Of a DNA stretch of 44,552 nt, positions 38,095 to 44,552 are shown piece by piece; position 1 is the stretch's first letter, and each line of letters opens with the position of its first letter. The position numbers and the translations under genes were made by a program. The notes under the pieces are model-generated. The model searched no databases. It was not told the DNA's origin and saw only the letters and a list, made by a program, of their open reading frames with translations. Source of the stretch: Deinococcus multiflagellatus (GTDB lineage Bacteria > Deinococcota > Deinococci > Deinococcales > Deinococcaceae); the NCBI RefSeq assembly GCF_020166415.1, contig NZ_JAIQXV010000028.1, positions 1 through 44,552 on the forward strand, in the 5' to 3' direction.

Positions 38095-40611
38095 ATGACG
38101 CTTCCCGAACCCCTTGGCTTCGTGCAGGTGCGCGGCGCGCGGGAACACAACCTCAAGGACGTGTCCCTGCAGCTGCCCAGAGACGCCCTGGTGGTGTTTA
38201 CCGGGGTCTCGGGCTCTGGCAAGTCGTCGCTGGCCTTTGGCACCCTGTACGCCGAAGCGCAGCGGCGCTACCTGGAATCGGTCTCGCCCTACGCGCGGCG
38301 CCTGTTTCACCAGGTGGGCGCGCCGGATGTAGACGCCATTGACGGCCTGCCCCCAGCGGTGGCCCTGCAGCAGCAGCGCGGCGCGCCCAGCACCCGCTCC
38401 TCGGTGGGCAGCGTGACCACCCTGTCCAACCTCGTGCGCATGCTGTATTCCCGGGCCGGTGACTACCCTGAAGGGCAGGGCATCATCTACGCCGAGGGCT
38501 TTTCGCCCAACACCCCGGAAGGGGCCTGTCCCCACTGCCACGGCCTGGGGCAGGTGTACGAGGTGACAGAAGCATCTATGGTGCCGGACTCCTCACTCAC
38601 CATCCGGGAGCGGGCGGTGGCGGCGTGGCCGCAGGCCTGGGGCGGGCAGAACCAGCGCGACATTCTGGTGAGCCTGGGCATCAATGTGGACGTGCCGTGG
38701 CGCGACCTGCCGCGGGACACGCGCGACTGGATTCTGTTCACCGAGGAGCAGCCGGTGGTGCCGGTGTATCCGGGCCTCACGCCAGAAGAGACCCGCCGGG
38801 CCGTGAAGCGCGGGCTGCCCCCCGGGTACATGGGCACCTTCAGCAGCGCGCGCCGGCATGTGCTGCACACCTTCGCCAACAGCGAGAGCGCCGCCATGAA
38901 ACGGCGGGCGCAGGCGTACATGGTGTCGGCGCCGTGCCCGGTGTGTCACGGCAAGCGCCTGCGCCCCGAGGCCCTGGCGGTGCGCTTTGCCGGGCACGAC
39001 ATCACTGAGCTCTCGCGGCTGCCGCTTCAGGCCCTTTCGGCGCTGCTGCGCCCCTTTGCCCTGGGCAACGAGCGCGGCCACGCCCAGTTGCAGGCCGCGC
39101 GCCCGGAGCAGGCCGCCGCGCAGCAGCGTATGGCCGCCGACCTGTGCGCCCGCCTGGAAGTGCTGCTGGACCTGGGGCTGGGCTACCTGGGGCTGGACCG
39201 CTCCACCCCCACCCTGTCGCCCGGCGAACTGCAGCGCCTGCGGCTGGCCACGCAGCTGTACTCGCACCTGTTCGGCGTGGTGTACGTCCTAGATGAACCC
39301 TCCGCCGGCCTGCACCCCGCCGACACCGAGGCGCTGCTGGGCGCCCTGGACCGCCTGAAGGCCGCCGGCAACTCGCTGTTCGTGGTGGAACATGATCTGG
39401 ACGTGGTGCGCCGCGCCGACTGGCTGGTGGACGTGGGCCCCGGCGCCGGAGAACAGGGCGGCGAGATTCTCTACAGTGGCCCGCCCAGCGGCCTGCAGGC
39501 GGTGGCGGCCTCCCAGACCGCGCGCTACCTCTTTGCTGCGCCTCAGCCCGCGCGCCCAGAAGCCCGCGCGCCGTCGGGCTGGCTCACGTTAAGCGGCGTC
39601 AAACGCCACAACCTGCGTGACCTGCAGGTGCGCTTTCCCCTGGGCGTGCTGACCAGCGTCACCGGCGTGTCTGGCTCCGGGAAATCCACGCTGGTGAGCC
39701 AGGTGCTGGTGGACACCCTGGCCGCCCACCTGGGCCAGAGCCCACCCACCGAAGACGATGAAGACCCGCAGACCCCAGCCGGCGTGACCGCGCAGCTGGG
39801 CGGCGACGTGGGCACCCTGTCGCGGCTGGTGCGGGTGGACCAGCGACCCATTGGGCGCACGCCGCGCAGCAACCTCGCCACGTACACCGGCCTGTTTGAC
39901 GATGTGCGCAAGCTGTTCGCTCAGACGCCCCTGGCCCGGCAGCGCCGCTACAGCGCCGGGCGTTTCTCGTTCAACGTGAAGGGGGGCCGCTGCGAACACT
40001 GCCAAGGCGAAGGCTGGGTGATGGTTGAGCTGCTGTTCCTGCCCAGCGTGTATGCCCCCTGCCCGGTCTGCCACGGCGCCCGCTACAACGCCCAGACCCT
40101 GGAGGTGGAATACCGGGGCAAGACCATTGCCGAGGTCCTGAACCTGACCGTGGACGCGGCCTGGACCTTTTTTCAGGAGGACGCGGCCGTGTTCCGCGCA
40201 CTGGACACCCTGCGGGAAGTGGGGCTGGGGTACCTGCGCCTGGGGCAGCCTGCCACCGAACTCTCCGGCGGAGAGGCGCAGCGCATCAAGCTCGCCACTG
40301 AACTGCAGCGCGCCGGGCGCGGCCACACGGTGTACGTGCTGGACGAACCCACCACCGGCCTGCACCCCGCCGATGTGGAGCGGCTGCGCCGCCAGCTGTT
40401 CCGGCTGGTCGAGGCTGGCCACACGGTCATTGCCGTCGAGCACGATATGCAGCTCGTGACCGCCAGCGACTGGGTGATTGACATTGGGCCGGGCGCTGGG
40501 GACAAGGGGGGGCAGATCGTGGCCCAGGGCACCCCGCAGGAGGTGGCGCAGGTCGCTGAGAGCCGCACGGCGCCCTACCTCGCCCGCGCGCTGCAGGCCC
40601 ACCCTACCTGA
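38095..40611 (+). CDS. uvrA2: UvrA2-type excinuclease ABC subunit A paralogue
   Basis: The 838-residue protein is a twin-ATPase UvrA relative. Two Walker A loops (GVSGSGKSS near 37 and GVSGSGKST in the second half) each pair with an ABC signature (LSPGELQRL and LSGGEAQRI) and Walker B (VLDEPSAGL and VLDEPTTGL). Zinc modules with CPHCHG/CPVCHG and CEHCQGEG/CPVCHG are present. The chain passes directly from the first Walker region (RMLYSRAGDYPEGQG) to GFSPNTPEGACPHCHG, so the UvrB-binding domain of UvrA1 is missing, as in Deinococcus UvrA2. It probably binds damaged DNA or acts in tolerance of DNA-binding drugs, without UvrB loading. ATG 38095 begins the conserved part. Confidence 0.93.
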   Translation: MTLPEPLGFVQVRGAREHNLKDVSLQLPRDALVVFTGVSGSGKSSLAFGTLYAEAQRRYLESVSPYARRLFHQVGAPDVDAIDGLPPAVALQQQRGAPSTRSSVGSVTTLSNLVRMLYSRAGDYPEGQGIIYAEGFSPNTPEGACPHCHGLGQVYEVTEASMVPDSSLTIRERAVAAWPQAWGGQNQRDILVSLGINVDVPWRDLPRDTRDWILFTEEQPVVPVYPGLTPEETRRAVKRGLPPGYMGTFSSARRHVLHTFANSESAAMKRRAQAYMVSAPCPVCHGKRLRPEALAVRFAGHDITELSRLPLQALSALLRPFALGNERGHAQLQAARPEQAAAQQRMAADLCARLEVLLDLGLGYLGLDRSTPTLSPGELQRLRLATQLYSHLFGVVYVLDEPSAGLHPADTEALLGALDRLKAAGNSLFVVEHDLDVVRRADWLVDVGPGAGEQGGEILYSGPPSGLQAVAASQTARYLFAAPQPARPEARAPSGWLTLSGVKRHNLRDLQVRFPLGVLTSVTGVSGSGKSTLVSQVLVDTLAAHLGQSPPTEDDEDPQTPAGVTAQLGGDVGTLSRLVRVDQRPIGRTPRSNLATYTGLFDDVRKLFAQTPLARQRRYSAGRFSFNVKGGRCEHCQGEGWVMVELLFLPSVYAPCPVCHGARYNAQTLEVEYRGKTIAEVLNLTVDAAWTFFQEDAAVFRALDTLREVGLGYLRLGQPATELSGGEAQRIKLATELQRAGRGHTVYVLDEPTTGLHPADVERLRRQLFRLVEAGHTVIAVEHDMQLVTASDWVIDIGPGAGDKGGQIVAQGTPQEVAQVAESRTAPYLARALQAHPT

Positions 40612-41300
40612 GATGCAGCAGAAGCAGACGGCTGCAACGGCAGGTTCAGGCGCCTGTGTTCGCGGCCCTGACTCCTGAACAAACCCTTGCTCAGCCGGTC
40701 AGCGGTGTCCGAGGGCCAAGCGCTGGAAAGTCGGGTAGGGCTTCCAGTTCCCTGCCTTGCACAGTGGCCGGCTCTTCGGGACTAGGATGACGAGCGCTGT
40801 CCATCAAGCATGCCTGTATCCGCCACCTCTCGCCGTTGGCCGCACAGGGCGCCTCTCCCAGTTGGCTTCGTTGATGGGCCTCAGGAATCGATTTCAGCTG
40901 AGGCGCTTATGGCCGCTGATCTTCTGGAGGAAGGGGGCGCCCTGTGGCCCACGGTGCTTCAAGCCCAGCAACTGGGCGCAGCACCGCACCACCAGTACCC
41001 GCAAGGCGGCGAACGACGAAGCGAGAGGCATGCTGTCTGTAGCGACCCTGGTGTGGTTGTCGTCTGCCCTGTTCACCCACCGACCGGAGAAGTGCGGTGC
41101 ATAAAGCCTTTGAGGGTCGGCTCAAGGGCGTGATGTGGGTGCCAGGGCACTACGGCGGTGGGTCACCGCAACGTTGCCGCACAAGCAGGGGGCAGTTCGG
41201 AACCCGCTTTAAGCCGCCTGTCATGGGGCTGCCAGGGTCAGGGCGTTCACTGGTCAGGTGGGAAGCCGCCGCCCGCGCGCTTTGCCACAGAGGAGATTGC
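40612..41300. other. 689-base stretch without a recognisable gene
   Basis: Several short frames exist on both strands, but none has a ribosome-binding site plus a motif I recognise. The GC content is somewhat lower than in the flanking genes. It could be a decayed insertion sequence, a gene remnant or a long leader of the phosphoribosyltransferase gene. I see no strong terminator after UvrA2. Confidence 0.4.
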
Positions 41301-41966
41301 GTGACCACCAGCCCCTCGTGGCCTCACCTCCCCAAGGTTTTTCAGGACCGGACAGAAGCCGGGCAGCTGCTGGGCGCAGTCCTGGCGGCCCGTGGCCCCT
41401 GGCCCAGCGCCGTGGTCCTGGCCCTGCCCCGGGGCGGTGTGCCGGTGGCCGCCGAGGTGGCTCGGGCCCTGGGGGCACCGCTGGACGTCTTTCTGGTGCG
41501 CAAACTGGGGCTGCCGATGGCCCCGGAAGTGGCGATGGGGGCGCTGGCCTCGGGCGGCGCGCAGTGGCTGAACGAGGCGCTGATGGACCGCCTGGGCATT
41601 TCTGCCGCCGCGCTGGCGCAGGTGCAGGCCCGCGAGGCACAGGAACTGGCCCGCCGCGAGGCCCTGTACCGCGCCGGCCGGGGTCCCCTGAATCTGACCG
41701 GCCGCACGGCCCTGCTGGTGGACGACGGCCTGGCCACAGGCGCCACGATGCGCGCAGCGGTGCAGGCCGCGCGGTTACTGGGCGCGGGGCGAATCGTGGT
41801 GGCGGTGCCGGTGGCGCCGCCTGACACCTGTGCTGACCTGCACGCCGAGGCCGACGAGGTGGTGTGCCTGCACACGCCACCCCACTTTCAGGCTGTGGGT
41901 CAGTTCTACGGCGATTTCTCGCAAGCCACCGACGCCGAGGTGCTGGCCCTGCTGGCTGGGCCCTGA
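41301..41966 (+). CDS. type I phosphoribosyltransferase-domain protein
   Basis: The 221-residue protein has the PRTase fold. The PRPP-binding loop is LLVDDGLATGATMRAAV, and an upstream block reads LALPRGGVPVAAEVARALGAPLDVFLVRKLGLP. A flexible hood segment (about 75-120) lies between them. It is of the kind often annotated only as a phosphoribosyltransferase in Deinococcus; the base is unknown. I chose the GTG at 41301 because AGGAG (41291-41295) lies five bases upstream; the open frame extends upstream but without a site. A hydrophilic small protein gene follows after 58 bases. Confidence 0.87.
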   Translation: MTTSPSWPHLPKVFQDRTEAGQLLGAVLAARGPWPSAVVLALPRGGVPVAAEVARALGAPLDVFLVRKLGLPMAPEVAMGALASGGAQWLNEALMDRLGISAAALAQVQAREAQELARREALYRAGRGPLNLTGRTALLVDDGLATGATMRAAVQAARLLGAGRIVVAVPVAPPDTCADLHAEADEVVCLHTPPHFQAVGQFYGDFSQATDAEVLALLAGP

Positions 41967-42024
41967 GCCCACACCCTTTCGCGCCTCGGCACCCCCGCCG
42001 AGGTTCCCACCTTCAGGAGGCTTT

Positions 42025-42204
42025 ATGACGCAGGCCGAGAAAAAGAACGATCCCAAGCACAAGCATGACCGTGACAACGACCCCAAGCCCGGCGGACAAC
42101 GCGACCCCGGCAACGGCCAGCCCAGCGCCGACGAGAAAAACGGCGACGGCCGCCGCAATGGCAGTGAAAGTGGCGGCGGCCAGCGCGGGGGCAACGACGA
42201 GTAG
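42025..42204 (+). CDS. 59-residue highly hydrophilic protein
   Basis: The 59-residue protein has no hydrophobic core and is rich in Gly, Asn, Asp, Lys, Gln and Arg (for example KHKHDRDNDPKPGGQ and GSESGGGQRGGNDE). It is predicted to be intrinsically disordered and resembles hydrophilins and plant-LEA-like stress proteins in composition, which is interesting for a desiccation-tolerant genus. I recognise no family. AGGAGG (42015-42020) four bases before ATG gives strong support for a gene. It follows the phosphoribosyltransferase by 58 bases and ends before a strong hairpin terminator. Confidence 0.75.
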   Translation: MTQAEKKNDPKHKHDRDNDPKPGGQRDPGNGQPSADEKNGDGRRNGSESGGGQRGGNDE

Positions 42205-42236
42205 TTGGCGGTGATCGCCCCTTCTCCAGACCATTG

Positions 42237-42272
42237 AGAGGCGCCCCAGGATCGTATGCCTGGGGCGCCTCT
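42237..42272. terminator. bidirectional terminator
   Basis: A perfect 14-bp stem (42237-42250 with 42259-42272) around an 8-base loop lies between the hydrophilic protein gene and the convergent chitinase-like gene. TTTCC follows on the plus side. It should serve both. Confidence 0.82.
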
Positions 42273-42285
42273 TTCCTCTGCTGCC

Positions 42286-44148
42286 TTACGGCGCGGGCGG
42301 CAGGTCGGGCACGGCGCCGCTGCAGTTGGCGTTGACGGCCAGTATCTGGCAGACCTTCTGCCCGGTGGCGTTCACGCCCGCTGCTCCGGCCGGGGGCTTG
42401 GCGTACACCCGCTCCTTCCAGACTTGCCAGAGCATCATGCCGTCGCCGGGGCGGCCCTTGTTCTTCATGTAGGTGGCCAGGGTTTCCACGTTGTAGTAGC
42501 GGGTGGCCTCGTTGTTGGTGCCGGTGTTCATCTCGGCGTCGTAGACGGTGCCGGGCTCGGCATTCAACTTCAGGATGGCGCCGCCGCTGCCTTCGGGGGC
42601 CACCTCCAGGCCCATGGCAATGGGGCCACCGTAGATGGCGCGGTAGCTCTCGTAGCCCTCGCGCGGGTCGTAGTAGGTGCCGCCGTCGTAGGACATGAGG
42701 TTCACGCGGTCAATCTTGGCGGCCAGGTCGCGCACCACACGGTACATAGTGCCGCCGAAGGGGCTGCCCCACTGCACCTTGCCTTCTTCCCACGGGGTGC
42801 CTTTCACGTAGTACGCGCCCGTGCTCCAGCCCGCAATGCTGATCTGCAGGTCCAGGCCCCGCGCGGCAATCTCGGCGTCCAGGGTGTTAATGATGTTCTT
42901 GATCTCGGCGTCCTTGGTGCAGGCGAACTGCGCGGCGTCCAGCTTGTTGCAGGTGCTGCCGCTGGATTCCCAGTCAATGTCCACGCCGCTGGCGCCCAGG
43001 TCCTGCGCCAGATCCACCACGTGCGCGGCGTTGAAGTTGCTCCACTGGCTGCCCTGGCTGTAGGCCCAGCCCCCCACACTCACCCAGACCCGCGTGCCCC
43101 GCGCTTTCAGGGCGGCAATGTTGTTGCGCAGCGTCTGGGCCTGCGCGGCTGTGAACTTGCGCTGCCCGTTGGGTGTGCTGGCCCCTTCGGCAAACTCGAA
43201 GCCCGCCACCGCCTGATCAAAGGCGTAGCTGCCCTTGACATAGGTTGTATCTGGCCGCGCAAAAGCCAGGTTCAGATCGGTGTAGTAGGCGGGAATATTG
43301 CTGGTGGTGAGGTCACCCACGCTGGTCTGCCACGTGCCCGCGTAGCCCACGTAAATGGCCTTGCCTGCAGGCGGCGAGGGCGGGGTGGTACCAGCGATGT
43401 TGACCGTCACCGAGGCCGACGCCGACTTGGTGTTCCCCGCCGCATCAAACGCTTTGGCCGTGTACGTCCGCGTGCCATTGTTCGCACTGCTGACCGTCTC
43501 ACTCGCCGTATACGGCGCGCTCGTATCGGTGCCCAGCAAGGTCGAGCCCTGATAGAACTCCACCTTCGTCACCCCCACGTTATCCGTGGCACTTGCACTC
43601 AGACTCACGGCACCCGCACTGGTCACCGTACTCGGGCTCGCGGTCAGACTGACCGTCGGGGTGGTGGTGTCGCCTGTTGGTGGAGGCGTGGTGCCGCCAG
43701 AACAACTCGCACCGTTCAAGGTGCAGGTGTTGACGCCGGTGAGTTGCCCGGTGCCGTCGTAGTTGATGACCACGCTGCCGCCGGCGGGGATGGTGGCGCC
43801 GCCCCAGGTGTTGGGGGTGATGGTGTACAGCCCACTGCTGTCTTTGCTGATGCTGCCGCCCGCGCCCCAGACGGACGCACCAGCAGCGGCGTTGCCATTG
43901 AACTTGAACTTGAGGGTCCAGCCCTGAATCGCGGTCGGGCCAGGGTTGCTCAGGGTGATGCGGCCGGAAAAGCCGCTGTCCCACGCCCCCGTGCTGTCAA
44001 ACGTCGCGCTCGGCCCTGTCGCCTGCGCCTGCAACCTCGGCCCGCTCTGCGCGGCAGGCGCCGATGGACCGGGCAATTGCGAACAGGCGGCCAGCGCCAG
44101 ACTGGCAGTCAACACCAGCAGTGAACGTATACGTGGAAATCGGTACAC
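42286..44148 (-). CDS. CBM2-Ig-GH18 chitinase-like lipoprotein
   Basis: The 620-residue protein starts with a lipoprotein signal (LALAAC, Cys22). A carbohydrate-binding family 2-like module covers about 48-150 (SGFSGRITLSNPGP, WTLKFKFNG, ITPNTWGGATIPAGGSV). An Ig-like module covers about 162-252. A glycoside hydrolase 18 barrel covers about 264-590, with VWVSVGGW and the catalytic strand GVDIDWE, proton donor E394. The first Asp of the usual DxxDxDxE motif is Ser here (S387). It should bind and possibly cleave chitin or related N-acetylglucosamine polymers on the outer surface. The start is GTG 44148, because AAGGAGG (44156-44162) lies seven bases upstream; there is no ATG nearby. A terminator lies beyond its stop. 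Confidence 0.88.
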   Translation of the reverse strand: MYRFPRIRSLLVLTASLALAACSQLPGPSAPAAQSGPRLQAQATGPSATFDSTGAWDSGFSGRITLSNPGPTAIQGWTLKFKFNGNAAAGASVWGAGGSISKDSSGLYTITPNTWGGATIPAGGSVVINYDGTGQLTGVNTCTLNGASCSGGTTPPPTGDTTTPTVSLTASPSTVTSAGAVSLSASATDNVGVTKVEFYQGSTLLGTDTSAPYTASETVSSANNGTRTYTAKAFDAAGNTKSASASVTVNIAGTTPPSPPAGKAIYVGYAGTWQTSVGDLTTSNIPAYYTDLNLAFARPDTTYVKGSYAFDQAVAGFEFAEGASTPNGQRKFTAAQAQTLRNNIAALKARGTRVWVSVGGWAYSQGSQWSNFNAAHVVDLAQDLGASGVDIDWESSGSTCNKLDAAQFACTKDAEIKNIINTLDAEIAARGLDLQISIAGWSTGAYYVKGTPWEEGKVQWGSPFGGTMYRVVRDLAAKIDRVNLMSYDGGTYYDPREGYESYRAIYGGPIAMGLEVAPEGSGGAILKLNAEPGTVYDAEMNTGTNNEATRYYNVETLATYMKNKGRPGDGMMLWQVWKERVYAKPPAGAAGVNATGQKVCQILAVNANCSGAVPDLPPAP

Positions 44149-44552
44149 AGGAAGCCCTCCTTTGGCAGTGGAGACGGCAGACGGCGCCCACGGCAGGGCC
44201 CCCATCCAGTTGTCGTGTGTGGAACGCTCCCATTCATACATGGCCACAAATGAGGCATGTGAAAATAAATTCCGAACATCTAGACAGGAATAAGGAGATT
44301 GTACATATAGCAGCTGTCCGGGGCACATATTTCCTACCACAGATATCAAGGTATGAAGTTTTCCTCCGGACCAAGCGCAAGGAGTGTTGAAAATTATTTT
44401 CAAAAAAAGACCTTTATGTTGAGGTTTGGCGACAGCAGGCGAGAATTCTTGAGCCAAGGGAATGACCCTGCCCTGCCCGTTCCAACAGCTCAGAAAAGTG
44501 CCGAAACGTCTCCGCTGCCAGTGCGAAGTTTTTCTTTGCAACTCGCTCTACT
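44149..44552. other. AT-rich upstream region of the chitinase-like gene
   Basis: The last 404 bases hold no gene I can support. From about 44240 to 44420 the sequence is much more AT-rich than the rest of the window, including A and T tracts and the palindrome at 44387-44403. It is likely a long control region for the leftward gene, or foreign DNA. Confidence 0.5.
44387..44403. promoter_or_regulatory. perfect palindrome, candidate operator
   Basis: TTGAAAATTATTTTCAA has two perfect 8-base arms around one central base, about 240 bases upstream of the chitinase-like GTG. It is followed by an A-tract on the plus strand. The shape fits a dimeric repressor site, but no regulator can be named. Confidence 0.4.

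Noticed and set aside
40757..41133. Short overlapping frames as candidate genes
   Set aside because: There is no ribosome-binding site, no known motif and no consistent codon bias.
44149..44541. A longer N-terminus for the chitinase-like protein
   Set aside because: The frame stays open upstream, but that would bury the lipoprotein signal; GTG 44148 has an ideal AAGGAGG.

Overview
The window reads as chromosomal DNA of a Deinococcus-like bacterium. The support is very high GC with strong third-position bias, a UvrA2-type excinuclease paralogue without the UvrB-binding region, many secreted lipoproteins, and several genes whose start codon lies 6 to 10 bases after a TANNNT-type -10 box with no Shine-Dalgarno, the leaderless arrangement described for Deinococcus. 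The genus is an inference from content, not from a marker gene.

Layout. 139-7603 is a nitrate assimilation locus. A nitrate reductase and an NNP-type nitrate transporter run leftward; nirB, nirD and a uroporphyrinogen-III synthase gene run rightward from a shared 238-base AT-rich control region. Together they import nitrate, reduce it to nitrite and ammonium, and help supply siroheme. 7656-11006 is bounded by about 37-bp inverted repeats and a perfect 7-bp direct repeat, and holds only a lasso-type leader peptide gene, a seven-repeat propeller lipoprotein and a third internal copy of the terminal repeat; no transposase is visible. 11132-18492 is a run of exported proteins: a subtilisin-like lipoprotein, an Ig-like/carboxypeptidase-regulatory lipoprotein, a small secreted CHAT-motif protein, and a two-gene operon of peptidoglycan hydrolases. 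18629-26111 holds metabolic and housekeeping genes (large acyl-CoA dehydrogenase, quinone oxidoreductase with a coupled MerR regulator, DUF2252, GNAT, thioredoxin 2, DUF808), with several copies of a dispersed repeat of about 130 bp between them.

26564-33581 carries a 1058-residue PAS/four-GAF histidine kinase overlapping an acyl-CoA dehydrogenase-like gene, then an XPB-type helicase overlapping a Bax1-like (DUF790) nuclease gene, a candidate DNA repair pair. A 32-residue membrane peptide gene faces them. 33911-40611 holds a MOFRL glycerate kinase, a DUF945 protein, an M42 aminopeptidase and UvrA2. 41301-44148 holds a phosphoribosyltransferase, a very hydrophilic 59-residue protein and a CBM2-Ig-GH18 chitinase-like lipoprotein. 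The window ends in an AT-rich stretch with a perfect palindrome.

The best candidates for something new are the transposase-less, TIR/TSD-bounded cassette at 7649-11013 with its orphan RiPP-like leader peptide, the dispersed repeat placed just behind stop codons, and the bacterial XPB-Bax1 pair. No tRNA, rRNA or CRISPR array was seen.
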